Shown here: positions 17,488 to 26,424 of the stretch, in pieces
How positions within the stretch are numbered: position 1 is the stretch's first letter
Layout of the letters: each line of letters starts with the position of its first letter
Assembly (NCBI RefSeq): GCF_001294575.1
Contig: NZ_CP012676.1
Span: 1,364,001-1,428,000 of the forward strand
From: Pseudomonas versuta
Lineage (GTDB): Bacteria; Pseudomonadota; Gammaproteobacteria; Pseudomonadales; Pseudomonadaceae
Direction of reading: 5' to 3'
DNA: 64,000 bases
Translations under genes and position numbers: made by a program
Notes under the pieces: model-generated
What the model saw: the letters and a program-made list of their open reading frames with translations, nothing else
The model's database searches: none
Told to the model about the DNA's origin: nothing

Positions 17488-18155
17488 AATTTCCAGCGGT
17501 TCTATGGGACATGGACGGCACGCTGATCGACAGCGAGCCGTTGCACTTCACGGCCCTGATCCAGGTGCTCGGTGAGCTGGGCCTGGCGTGGCCTGAAGAT
17601 TTGCAGCAGCAACTGGTGGGGCGTTCGGCCCATGCGGTGCATGCGCTGCTGGTCGAAGGTTTGGGCCTGACACTCGACTACCCGCAGTTCACCCGGCGCA
17701 AGTACGCGGCGTACCTCAGTGGCGCGTCCACCTTGCAGGCCCGCGCGCCGGCCGTCGCGTTGTACCGGCAGCTCGCCGCGCTGGGTTGCCCGCAAGTCAT
17801 CGTTTCCAATTCCGACCGAATGCTGGTGGAAGCCAACATTCAGGCGCTGGGCCTGAACCAGGTGGATTTACTCAGCGTGACCCGCAACGACGTGCGCCAC
17901 GGCAAGCCCGACGCCGAGCCTTACCTGCGTGCAGCGTGGCTGGTGGGCGTCGAGCCGGGGCGCTGCGCCGTGGTGGAAGACAGCCCGACCGGCGCCGCCG
18001 CCGGGGTGGCGGCGGGCATGACGGTGTTCGCCCTGCCCGAGGCCGAAACGGCCGGCATGCAGTTCCCCGACACAGTGATTTCAGTGACCTGCGCCGAACA
18101 ACTGGCGCAGCTGTTAGGTGTGCAAATAGATGGGCGCCAAGCCTGGTCCCAATAA
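17484..18155 (+). CDS. HAD-superfamily phosphatase, beta-phosphoglucomutase-like
   Basis: A 223-residue haloacid dehalogenase-type hydrolase. Motif I is WDMDGTLIDSEP near residue 8, motif II VSNSD, and motif IV VVEDSPTGAAAG, with an alpha-helical cap between I and II. It resembles the sugar-phosphate phosphatases of polyol clusters and could dephosphorylate dead-end sugar phosphates. It overlaps the kinase gene by four bases and ends eleven bases before the SDR gene. Confidence 0.85.
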   Translation: MKFPAVLWDMDGTLIDSEPLHFTALIQVLGELGLAWPEDLQQQLVGRSAHAVHALLVEGLGLTLDYPQFTRRKYAAYLSGASTLQARAPAVALYRQLAALGCPQVIVSNSDRMLVEANIQALGLNQVDLLSVTRNDVRHGKPDAEPYLRAAWLVGVEPGRCAVVEDSPTGAAAGVAAGMTVFALPEAETAGMQFPDTVISVTCAEQLAQLLGVQIDGRQAWSQ

Positions 18156-18166
18156 GGAGTTGCGGT

Positions 18167-18937
18167 ATGTATCTGCAGAAATTCGATTTGAGCGGCAAAC
18201 TTGCGATCGTCACCGGTGCCGGCCGTGGTATCGGCCTGGCGACTGCCCAGGCGCTGGCCGAGGCGGGCGCGCGCCTGGTGATCACCGACCTGAACAGCGA
18301 ACTGGCGGAAACCGTCGCGGCCAATCTGGTGGAGCAGGGCCACTGGGCGGTCAGCCATCGCCTGGACGTGACCGACCCCAAGGCCATCGACCAGTTGCGC
18401 GACCAACTGGTGGCCGAGTACGGCAAGATCGATATCCTGATCAACAACGCCGGCATCGCGATTTCCCAGCCCGCTGAAGACATGGATGACGCGACCTGGC
18501 TGAAGGTGATGGACGTCAACCTCAACGGGGTGTTCTGGTGCTGCCGTGCGTTTGGCAAGGCCATGCTCGAAGCCGGTGGCGGAAATATCGTCAACGTCGG
18601 CTCGATGTCCGGTTTCATCGTCAACCGGCCCCAGGCCCAGGCCCAGTACAACGCCTCCAAGGCGGGCGTGCATCACCTGACACGTTCGTTGTCGGCCGAA
18701 TGGGCCAGCCGTGGCGTACGCGTGAATGCGGTGGCCCCGACCTACATCGACACCGACATGACCGCCCACGTGTACCAGAACGAAGAAATGTACCGTTACT
18801 GGGTCGGCGGCACGCCCATGAACCGTCTTGGCCGCCCCGATGAAGTGGCCTCGGTGATCCTGTTCCTCGCGGGCGAGGCCTCCAGCCTCATGACCGGCTC
18901 AATTGTGTTAGTGGATGGTGGCTATGTCTGCTGGTAA
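18167..18937 (+). CDS. SDR-family oxidoreductase (polyol dehydrogenase-like)
   Basis: A 256-residue classical short-chain dehydrogenase. Cofactor motif TGAGRGIG is near residue 15, then NNAG, catalytic Ser in VGSMSGF and YNASK (Tyr and Lys). The acidic residue after beta2 (ITDLNSE) points to NAD(H). The open frame reaches far upstream inside the HAD gene, but AAGGAG at 18154 marks ATG 18167 as the start. Context suggests oxidation of a sugar alcohol. Confidence 0.88.
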   Translation: MYLQKFDLSGKLAIVTGAGRGIGLATAQALAEAGARLVITDLNSELAETVAANLVEQGHWAVSHRLDVTDPKAIDQLRDQLVAEYGKIDILINNAGIAISQPAEDMDDATWLKVMDVNLNGVFWCCRAFGKAMLEAGGGNIVNVGSMSGFIVNRPQAQAQYNASKAGVHHLTRSLSAEWASRGVRVNAVAPTYIDTDMTAHVYQNEEMYRYWVGGTPMNRLGRPDEVASVILFLAGEASSLMTGSIVLVDGGYVCW

Positions 18938-20012
18938 AGAAGGCGCCCTGAAGGGCGCACGTTTCCCCGGCCGTTATCTGCAAGGACCGGGCTATTTGGC
19001 GCACCTGGGCGATGAAGCAGCGATATTCGGCAGCTCGGCGCTGATCATTCTCGACGCGGGGATTTATTCGCTCTACGCCGACGAGGTCACCACCGCCTGC
19101 AAGCTGTTCAAGCAGATTGACCTGCAACGCCATGGCGGCGATTGCACCGAAGCGGAGATCGCCCGCCTGGTGGATCGCGCCAGCACCCGAAGTGCCGAAG
19201 TGGTCATCGGCATCGGTGGCGGCAAGGCGTTGGACACCGCCAAGGCCGTGGCCCATCACCTGGAGTTGACCTGCGTGGTGGTGCCGACCATCGCCGCTTC
19301 CGATGCGCCGTGCAGCGCATTGGCCGTGGTGTACGGTGAAGACGGCAGCGTGGCGTACGACCTGTTCCTGCCGCGCAACCCGGACTTGGTGATTGTCGAC
19401 ACCGCGCTGATCGCCAAGGCGCCGCCGCGCTTTCTGGTGGCCGGCATGGGCGACGCGCTGGCGACGTTTTATGAAGCCGACGCGTGCCGTCGCAGCGGGG
19501 CCAACAACGTGCTGGGCCTGACCGGTTTGCCGGTGGCTTACGAGCTGGCGCGGTTCTGCCGTGACACCCTGTTCGAACACGGCTTTGCCGCCTTGCAGGA
19601 ATGCCGCGAAAAAACCGCAGGCCCGGCACTGGAGCGTATTGTCGAAGCCAACATCCTGCTCAGCGGCCTGGGTTTCGAGTCCGGCGGTGTGGCGGCGGCG
19701 CATGCCATCCACCATGGCCTTTGCGAGTTGCACGAGACCCATGGTTTCCTACACGGTGAAAAGGTCGCCCTCGGTGTATTGGCCGAGTTGCTGTTGCAGG
19801 AGGTCCCGCCTGCAGTGTTCAGCGAGGTGTTGGCGTTCTGCCTGAAGATTGGCCTGCCCACGCGCCTGGCTGACCTGGGCATCGTCGACCCGAGCCTTGA
19901 GATGTTGCAGCGGATTGCCGCCCGGGCCTGTCGCGAGGGCGAAATTATTCACAATGAACCGTTTCCGGTGACGTCCCAGCGGGTCGTGGAAGTCTTGCAG
20001 CGGCTGTTGTAA
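18924..20012 (+). CDS. Glycerol dehydrogenase-like, GldA family
   Basis: A 362-residue iron/zinc alcohol dehydrogenase. GIGGGKALDTAKAVAHHL is the NAD site, PTIAASDAPCSALAVVY the GldA-type central motif, GMGDALATFYEAD carries the metal Asp, and HAIHHGL and HGEKVALG carry metal His residues. It overlaps the end of the SDR gene by 14 bases (ATG 18924; an ATG at 18915 is also possible). It probably oxidises a polyol or reduces a short ketose or aldehyde made by the aldolase step. Confidence 0.87.
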   Translation: MSAGKEGALKGARFPGRYLQGPGYLAHLGDEAAIFGSSALIILDAGIYSLYADEVTTACKLFKQIDLQRHGGDCTEAEIARLVDRASTRSAEVVIGIGGGKALDTAKAVAHHLELTCVVVPTIAASDAPCSALAVVYGEDGSVAYDLFLPRNPDLVIVDTALIAKAPPRFLVAGMGDALATFYEADACRRSGANNVLGLTGLPVAYELARFCRDTLFEHGFAALQECREKTAGPALERIVEANILLSGLGFESGGVAAAHAIHHGLCELHETHGFLHGEKVALGVLAELLLQEVPPAVFSEVLAFCLKIGLPTRLADLGIVDPSLEMLQRIAARACREGEIIHNEPFPVTSQRVVEVLQRLL

Positions 20013-20072
20013 GTCGACGCTCATGCAACCAGTGATGCACCGGCGTTCGGGCCGGTGCGCAGGTAAATACTC

Positions 20073-21101
20073 ATGTCTATGATGTTGAACGAGGTGCAGG
20101 CCATCCCGGATGTGCTGCGCCGAATGTTGGACGATGATGCGGCGGTACTCGACTTGGCTGCGCGTTGGGCGGTCGATCAGCCGGGGCTTTTTGTCAGCGT
20201 CGCGCGGGGCAGTTCGGCCCACGCGGCGGAGTACTTTCACCATGCTGCGATGCGCCAGTTGGGGATTGCATCGTTTGCGGTGCCCTTGTCGCTGGTCAGC
20301 CTCACCCCTGCGCCGCTGCAACTGGCAAATGCCTGCGCGTTGGGGTTTTCCCAATCCGGTAAAAGCCCGGATCTGGTGGACAGCCTGCGCTATTTGAAGC
20401 AACGCGGTGCGCGCACCACGGCCATCGTCAACACGCCGGACTCGGCACTGGCGGCAGTGGCTGACAACGCGATCCTGCTGCCTGCGGGAAACGAGGTCAG
20501 CGTCGCCGCCACTAAAAGCTGCGTCGCGATGATGATGGCGAGCGTCCAGTCCATAGCGTTCTTGAGCCATCACCGTGGCCACGGCAAAGCGCTGCTGGAG
20601 GCCTTGGCGCAACTGCCGGACCAGATGAGCGCCGCGCTGGACCTGGATTGGTCCGCTGCCCTCGAGTTATTGCTGAACTCCGATACCGCGATGGTGGTGG
20701 GGCGGGGCGGGGCCTTGCCGATGGCGCGCGAGGCCGCGCTCAAATTGCAGGAGACCTGCGCGATTCAAACCGCCTGCTACAGCAGCGCGGAAGTGCGCCA
20801 CGGACCGATGGAAATCATCGCGCCTGGGTATCCGCTGGTGGTCTTCGCCCCCAATGGCCCCGAGCAAGGTGAAACCCTGTTGTTCGCCGATGCGATGCGT
20901 GAGCGTGGTGCCAAAGTGCTGGTGATTGGCCCGGCAAAAACCGAGGGCGTCGACTTGCCCTATGTCACCACCCAACACCCGCTGCTCGAACCCTTCACGC
21001 TGATCCAAAGCTTCTACGGCGTGGCCGAGGCTCTGGCCATTGCCAGGGGACGCAACCCTGACCAGCCGCAGTTCCTGCAAAAGGTCACTGAAACCCGTTA
21101 A
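20073..21101 (+). CDS. SIS-domain aminosugar isomerase/deaminase-like protein (GlmS C-terminal type)
   Basis: A 342-residue protein made of two SIS domains, equivalent to the isomerase half of GlmS without the glutaminase domain. Visible signatures are VSVARGSSAHAAEYF, LGFSQSGKSPDLVDSLRYL, VSVAATKSCVAMMM and GRGGALPMAREAALKLQET, whose Glu corresponds to the GlmS catalytic region. RHGPMEIIAPGYP matches the GlmS HGP motif. Stand-alone members include NagB-II-type and AgaS-type aminosugar-phosphate deaminases/isomerases. This hints that the locus may handle an aminosugar, though aldose-ketose isomerisation alone is also possible. Confidence 0.8.
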   Translation: MSMMLNEVQAIPDVLRRMLDDDAAVLDLAARWAVDQPGLFVSVARGSSAHAAEYFHHAAMRQLGIASFAVPLSLVSLTPAPLQLANACALGFSQSGKSPDLVDSLRYLKQRGARTTAIVNTPDSALAAVADNAILLPAGNEVSVAATKSCVAMMMASVQSIAFLSHHRGHGKALLEALAQLPDQMSAALDLDWSAALELLLNSDTAMVVGRGGALPMAREAALKLQETCAIQTACYSSAEVRHGPMEIIAPGYPLVVFAPNGPEQGETLLFADAMRERGAKVLVIGPAKTEGVDLPYVTTQHPLLEPFTLIQSFYGVAEALAIARGRNPDQPQFLQKVTETR

Positions 21102-21138
21102 GCCCTTTTCTCACTTCGCGCTAGACCCAGGAGTACTC

Positions 21139-21894
21139 ATGCACGACTTTCTGCAAAGCTTCAGTTCGAACCTGTTTGCCGACAAGACCGTCCTGGTCAC
21201 GGGTGGCTCCAGCGGCATCGGCCTGGAAATCGCCCGTGGGTTCGCCCACCTTGGCGCCAGGGTGATCGCGGCTGGCAGCTCCACGCAAAAAATCCAGGCA
21301 CTGGCCGCGCAAGCCGCTACCCCAGGCTTGAGCTTCAAACGGCTGGACGTGGGCGACCCGGGCGCGATTCTCGACTTCGTGCAAACCCTTGGCACGCTCG
21401 ACATCCTGATCAACGCCGCAGGCATTGCGCGCCCTGGCGACGAGTACCTCGACGAGGTGTTCCAGAACGTCATCGACATCAACCTGACCAGCGCCATGCG
21501 CTTGTCCATGGCGGCCTTGCCGCTGCTGGAAAAATCCCGTGGTTCAATCATCAACATCGCCTCGATGCTCAGCTACATGGCCGACGCCGACGTGCCCGCT
21601 TACTGCGCGAGCAAAAGCGGGGTGGTGGGGCTGACCCGTGCGCTGTCCCATCGCTTCGGCCCCAAGGGCATTCGCGTCAACGCCATCGCCCCCGGCTACC
21701 ACCGCACCGACATGACGCGCGGGCTGTGGGAAGACGCCAAAGCCGCGGAAAAAATCGAGCAACGCACGGCGCTCAAGCGTTGGGGGGAAGCCAGCGACCT
21801 CGTGGGCGCGGCACTGTTCCTCAGTGGGCCGGCAGCGGCTTACATTACTGGCGTGACCTTACCGGTCGACGGCGGGTACGTCAGCGGGAGCTAG
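21139..21894 (+). CDS. SDR-family oxidoreductase
   Basis: A 251-residue classical short-chain dehydrogenase. TGGSSGIG is the cofactor site, INAAG the NNAG equivalent, IASMLSY the Ser region and YCASK the catalytic Tyr/Lys. Residues after beta2 (AAGSSTQK) lack an acidic side chain, suggesting NADP(H), unlike the first SDR of this operon. AGGAG at 21129 fixes ATG 21139. It is the last gene of the plus-strand catabolic operon. Confidence 0.86.
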   Translation: MHDFLQSFSSNLFADKTVLVTGGSSGIGLEIARGFAHLGARVIAAGSSTQKIQALAAQAATPGLSFKRLDVGDPGAILDFVQTLGTLDILINAAGIARPGDEYLDEVFQNVIDINLTSAMRLSMAALPLLEKSRGSIINIASMLSYMADADVPAYCASKSGVVGLTRALSHRFGPKGIRVNAIAPGYHRTDMTRGLWEDAKAAEKIEQRTALKRWGEASDLVGAALFLSGPAAAYITGVTLPVDGGYVSGS

Positions 21895-22307
21895 CATAAT
21901 CGTCAGGCAGGTGCCCTCGGACGGCTTTTGCCGGGGAGTGGCTTTGTTCGGCAACTCATTGGGTCTCAATCCGCACATGCCAGGGAAGGCTTGCGACAAT
22001 TGAGTTTGATCGAGCATTCGCGGCTTGTGCGCGCATGGCCATCGATATCCGTGTAAGGCTTGCTGGCCAGCACTGTCTGGTCATGCAGCGTTGTTTCAAG
22101 CGCCTCCAGATATCTCGACAGGATATTTATCGATACGCTGAGGTGTGCAGGGTCGAATGGGATTTTTCAGTTGGCAATGAGCACCTTTGCCAGTTCACAG
22201 GCTCGCTGTGAGTCATTCATCAGGCAACCGCCCTTTCAACGTTTACGATTTTCGGCGCATCAGCCATCGAGATGGCTGGTGCAGCGATCTACCACTGCCA
22301 TATCTCC
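21895..22307. other. Gene-free interval upstream of IS remnant
   Basis: About 410 bases with no supported gene. An open frame from 22060 overlaps the start of the transposase remnant in a different frame and resembles nothing. Some of this stretch may be further decayed insertion-sequence DNA. Confidence 0.35.
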
Positions 22308-22545
22308 GGTTATCTCAATCGGATTCAGTCCGGCCGACGGCCTGAGCGTGAGGCCCCGGTAACGTCGAGTTGATGAGGCTAACAGGCCGTTTGGTTCCGG
22401 ACTTCAAAACGATTGCCAACTTTCGTAAGGATAACGAAGGCTATTCGCAGTCTCTGCCAGCAATTTGTAGGGCTTTGAAGTAGTTCTTTGTCGCAATCTC
22501 TTCTCTAACCAGGCGGTATTCGTCGATGGAAGACGGCATGTTATT
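22308..22545 (+). pseudogene. IS1182-type transposase remnant
   Basis: Fragments of an IS1182-family transposase N-terminal half can be read across frame breaks. GYLNRIQSGRRPERE is encoded at 22308-22352, then, one frame over, NVELMRLTGRLVPDFKTI and NFRKDN at 22361-22435, then NQAVFVDG near 22509-22532. Intact relatives read GYLNRIQSSRRLE, then RNVELMWLTGRLAPDFKTIADFRKDN, then ALVAIDGSKF. Frame shifts, stops and missing ends show it is dead. Terminal repeats could not be found. The exact ends are uncertain. Confidence 0.7.
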
Positions 22546-22756
22546 GCATTGTTACTACTTTTCGGACGCCAGTCCTGCGCAATGCAAAGCAATGGACGAT
22601 GGGTAAGGCGCGCCGTGTGAATCGCTGGGAACATGAGGTCGTAATCGATGCAATGCAGACTCGGCTGACCGCATCAACGTTAAGAGAATTCTCCTTGGTA
22701 CCCAGGGGTAGCGTGTGTGATGCGTGAGTGTCTGTCCATCGATGATGGATTACGCG
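22546..22756. other. Short gene-free interval
   Basis: About 210 bases between the transposase remnant and the end of the MmgE/PrpD gene. No gene, terminator or repeat was recognised. Confidence 0.3.
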
Positions 22757-24238
22757 TCAGTTGGCAACTGTCGCTGCTTTGGCAATGTTGGCTGCGCTGT
22801 CGAGTTGCTCCACGTCCCAGCACGTCGCGATTAGCTTGCGTACCTGTTCGTCCGGTAAAATGCCTTTGGCCAGGTCGATAAACTTCGCCTCCAGCTGTTG
22901 ATCGGTCATCGGCACTTCAAGGCTGCCGATGGCATGCTGGATAAACTTGTGAAGTGTGCGCCCATCTTTCAAGGTAATGGTCATGTCTACCTGCTCTGGC
23001 TTGATGGCGGGGTCAATGGTGGCGATCACCTTGTCACGCAGGGCAATAACAGTCGGGTCAAGTACAGCATTGTCGCTGTATTGGCGTTCCCCGGCTGCCC
23101 CTTGGATGATGGCGACCGCCACCGAATGGTAGACACTGAACTTACCCTCAAGACCTATCTTCGGTGTTTTTTTGCCGGTCAACTCAAGCACGAGAGGATG
23201 CACTTTGAGATCGACTCGAGCAATCTGCTCGGGGGTCAGCGAGTTTTCATTTCGCAGCTCAATAGAGGCGTCGATGGCGGGATGAATCACGATGCCGCAT
23301 GCGAACGGTTTGTAGGTGTTGAGAGCTGATTCATACCGGCTGCCCAGGCCGTCGGTGATCTCGGAGAAGTCCTGCTTTGTGCTGATGGTATGCGCCCAGC
23401 CGCGCTTGGCTTCAATCATCGCGTATGAGCTAGTGAAATCCTTGGCCGCCAGCAAGGCCGCGAACAACCCATTGCTGGCGGCTCGCCCTGGGTTGAAACT
23501 TTTATTCATCGAGCCGAAGGATTCACGCAACCCCACCGGCTGGGATGCAGCCAGGCCCAGCGCCCAGACCATCTGCTGTTCAGTCAGGCCGAGCAGTTTG
23601 CCGGCCGCCGCGGCTGCGCCAAATACACCAGCCGTACCGGTGATGTGCCACCCGATGTCGTAGTGATCGGGGTAGACCGAATTGCCAATACGCCACTCTG
23701 TTTCGACACCCAGGATCAGTGCATTAAGAAATTCCTTACCTGTCACCGGGTGATATTCCGAGAGCGCCAGAATCGCCGACACTACCGGACCGGCGGGATG
23801 GATGATGGTCTTGAGGTGGGTGTCGTCAAAATCGTATATATGGCCGGCGACGCCATTCAAGAACGCCGCATTCATGACGTCGAAGCGTTCCGAGCGGCCC
23901 AGCAGGCTCGACTGCGCGGGCCCGGAAAATGGATTCAAGGCCGCGATGGCGCGGTCGAGGGTTTCGTGGTGTGAGCCGCCGACGGCTACGCCCACCCAGT
24001 TGAGTAAGGTCCGTGTACCTTCCTTGCGAACGTTAACGGGAAGATCCTCGTAACGCGCTTGCACAATGTAGCGCGCAAGGGTGCGGGTGACACCCTGGCC
24101 ATCATTCCCGGGTATGGCGACCGGATTCGTGGGTGCCTGCTTTGCAGCCTCGGCTGCAAATGTCAGACCTGGTGTGGCCGCAGCGATTGAGGCAAGAGCC
24201 CCAACCTTCAAAAGACTGCGGCGATTGAAAGAGTTCAT
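22757..24238 (-). CDS. MmgE/PrpD-family protein with Tat signal peptide
   Basis: A 493-residue protein of the MmgE/PrpD fold (2-methylcitrate dehydratase, cis-aconitate decarboxylase and relatives). Family features include GVAVGGSHHETLDRA, NGVAGHIYDFDDTH, HPAGPVVSAILAL, WHITGTAGVFGAAAAAGKLLGL and the C-terminal PSTVALR-like region. Unusually it begins MNSFNRRSLLKVGALASIAAA, a twin-arginine export signal, so it should act in the periplasm. ATG 24238 is chosen because AAGGAG precedes it; the longer frame to 24328 would bury the signal. A divergent LysR-type gene is 110 bases away. The substrate is not known. Confidence 0.82.
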   Translation of the reverse strand: MNSFNRRSLLKVGALASIAAATPGLTFAAEAAKQAPTNPVAIPGNDGQGVTRTLARYIVQARYEDLPVNVRKEGTRTLLNWVGVAVGGSHHETLDRAIAALNPFSGPAQSSLLGRSERFDVMNAAFLNGVAGHIYDFDDTHLKTIIHPAGPVVSAILALSEYHPVTGKEFLNALILGVETEWRIGNSVYPDHYDIGWHITGTAGVFGAAAAAGKLLGLTEQQMVWALGLAASQPVGLRESFGSMNKSFNPGRAASNGLFAALLAAKDFTSSYAMIEAKRGWAHTISTKQDFSEITDGLGSRYESALNTYKPFACGIVIHPAIDASIELRNENSLTPEQIARVDLKVHPLVLELTGKKTPKIGLEGKFSVYHSVAVAIIQGAAGERQYSDNAVLDPTVIALRDKVIATIDPAIKPEQVDMTITLKDGRTLHKFIQHAIGSLEVPMTDQQLEAKFIDLAKGILPDEQVRKLIATCWDVEQLDSAANIAKAATVAN

Positions 24239-24348
24239 GATGCGCGTGCTCCTTTGCTTATCGTTGTCCGGTGGCACATGCTGGATGCGCACTAAACGAT
24301 CATGAAGGAAACGGATCATTATGTTCATTGCATGAATCGGATGGACTT

Positions 24349-25262
24349 ATGCGCGGCGGACATAAAATAGAAATGAGTGACCTGCGCTCGTTCGTGACTG
24401 TGGCCGAGCGTGGCAGCTTCAGCGCCGCCGCACTGGATCTGCGCCTGTCGCAGCCTGCTCTCTCCCGCCGCATCGCCAAGCTGGAGAGCACCCTAGGCGT
24501 GTGCTTGATCGAACGAACCACACGGCGGGTCGACCTTACGGCTGTCGGGCGTGATTTCGCCCGCAAAGCGCGGGAGGTGCTAAATACCTTCGAGTCTTCG
24601 CTCCTAGGGATCAATGAGGGAACCAGCCATCTTTATGGCGAAGTGAGCGTTGCCTGCGTACCCTCTGCTGTCATCCATTTTCTGCCCGACGTGCTCAAAG
24701 AGTATCGCGCGTCTACCCTAGAATACTGGTCCGTGTGATGGATGAGGGTGCGAGCCACGCACTTTCAAGCGTCGTTCGAAGTGAGGCGGACTTCGGAATT
24801 AATTATATCGGGGCGCAAGAAATCAACATCGAATTTGAGGCGATGTTCAAAGAGCGCTTTGTACTTGCCTGCCGTTATGATCATCCGCTGGCCGCACGCA
24901 CTTCTGTGACCTGGGCAGATATACAAAAATACGATTACATTGCCGTCGCCAAGGCCAGTGGTAACCGCTTTCTTCTTGACCTGGCACTGGCGGACGTTCC
25001 CACAATGCCACACCCAGTCTGCGAAGCGCGGCACGTTAGAACCGTGGTCGACATGGTAGAGGCAGGACTGGGAGTCGCCGCTGTACCGCTCCTTGCAATG
25101 CCCCGACCAGGCGCGCACTCCAAGTTGCGCAGCGTTCCCCTGGAAGCACCGCAGGTTTTCCGTACCCTGGGTCTAATTCGTCGTCGAGGGCGAGTGCTCT
25201 CTTATGCTGCCAAACAGTTGTACGGGATGATCCAGAAATGGTCGATGGAGAGCAAGGACTGA
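24349..25262 (+). pseudogene. LysR-family regulator broken by a frameshift
   Basis: Two overlapping frames together make one LysR protein of about 304 residues. Frame one (24349-24738) carries the HTH: LRSFVTVAERGSFSAAALDL, LSQPALSRRIAKLES. It runs to FLPDVLKEYRA and then goes out of frame. Frame two resumes as RVYPRILVRVMDEGASHAL and continues through the effector domain (ADFGINYIG, YIAVAKASGNRFLLD, GLGVAAVPLLAMPRPG) to 25262. One missing base at about 24711-24716 explains the break. The gene is divergent from the MmgE/PrpD gene and was probably its regulator. A sequencing error is the alternative. Confidence 0.8.
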
Positions 25263-25419
25263 GCCGATCAGGGAGGTCCCGGCTCAATGCCCCGAAACAA
25301 TGCGTGTTGGCGCTGACGCATTTTTCACCCATCTGCCGAAATTTCATTGACCCAGTTTCAAAAATACAACTCATTGTTGAGTTTCGTTTTTAGGTCGATG
25401 GATTGGGGCACAATAGCGT

Positions 25420-25921
25420 CGGCCCCTGGGTCAAAAATCCATTGGCGGTAACATCGATATGTATCGAGATCGCGATGGCCAGCCGATTGGCCTGACACGA
25501 GCGCCCGCGGATCAGAAAGGTAACGCCACTGGCTTTTACCTAATGGCGCAACAACAGGTCTGTCAGGACTCGTCAAATTCAGCTCGCGGCCTTTTGTTGT
25601 TTGCCAACGTCATCCAGACCGACCTCGATGTGTTTTATGTCGAGCAAGCCTGGCAGGCCGGGTTATTTCTGAGCGCACCCTTCGACGCTCGCCCGAAGGA
25701 TGAGATCGGTTTGGCTGTGGGTGGCCTTAAGGTCAACAGCATGCTGCCGATCGGGGTAACAGAGCAGTACATTCCGCACATCGAGTACCCGGCTGAGTTG
25801 TATTACGGCGTCAGCACCGGTCATCACGGTCCAGCCCAATGTGCAGTACGTAAAAATCCGGGCGACTTTCGGGTGAGACGGGTGTGGTGGTATTTGGTCT
25901 GAAAACCCTTATCAATTTCTA
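25420..25921 (+). pseudogene. OprB-type carbohydrate porin remnant (C-terminal part)
   Basis: This stretch encodes only the last part of an OprB-like outer-membrane sugar porin. Readable segments are GGNIDMYRDRDGQPIGLTR, ATGFYLMAQQQV, GLLLFANVIQTDLDV, SAPFDARPKDEIGLAVG and ELYYGVSTG in one frame. VQPNVQYVK and the C-terminal VVVFGLKTLINF follow in other frames. At least two small indels lie in 25820-25880. The terminal Phe of a beta-barrel is still present before TAA at 25919. The first two thirds of the gene are gone, so it is a decayed fragment. Confidence 0.72.
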
Positions 25922-25980
25922 AGACCAACATAAAGCGGAGCAGTCCGCAAAATCATCGATATTTCAGGGTTGAGTGAACT

Positions 25981-26280
25981 ATGGATGCAGAGGCTGCGGA
26001 GCTTTCCCAGGCGGCGGTAGCGGGTGCAATTGCTGATCCGTCACGCTCAATAATGTTGTGCGCGCTGCTGGATGGCCGTGCTCGCACGGCCACTGAACTT
26101 GCCGCACTGGCCGATATTGCGGCGTCCACCGCGAGCGGTCATTTTGCCCGTTTACGCGAGCAGGGCCTGGTGCAGATGTATGTTCAGGGACGGCATCGTT
26201 ACAACCGTCATCTCAATTCCAGGGCATTTACCCTGACTGCCTGGGGCGCAACCGCGCTGGCCAAAACATTCGGCGCCTGA
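25981..26280 (+). CDS. ArsR-type winged-helix protein, shortened by internal deletion
   Basis: A 99-residue protein with an ArsR/SmtB DNA-binding domain: IADPSRSIMLCALLDGRARTATELA, then ASTASGHFARLREQGLVQMYVQGRHRYNR. Relatives of this type are about 200-240 residues. Here the wing is followed at once by HLNSRAFTLTAWGATALAKTFGA, which looks like the extreme C-terminus of the same longer family. About 120 middle residues seem to be lost in frame. It may be a non-functional relic or a minimal DNA-binding protein. It does not overlap neighbours, and YeeE/YedE follows 144 bases later. Confidence 0.6.
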   Translation: MDAEAAELSQAAVAGAIADPSRSIMLCALLDGRARTATELAALADIAASTASGHFARLREQGLVQMYVQGRHRYNRHLNSRAFTLTAWGATALAKTFGA

Positions 26281-26424
26281 CAGGGGGTGTAGCCGCTTCG
26301 GTTTGAACCCGCCCGGGCACAGGTAATGGGTGACCGGGACCAATAACCCGGAGATCGGACCTGCGCTCGGGTTTATACTCGCCGCCCTTGCAATTAATCA
26401 AAATCAAACGAACCGAGATTCTTC

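Noticed and set aside
22060..22362. 100-codon open frame
   Set aside because: It has no ribosome site and overlaps the transposase remnant in the wrong frame; its composition looks non-coding.
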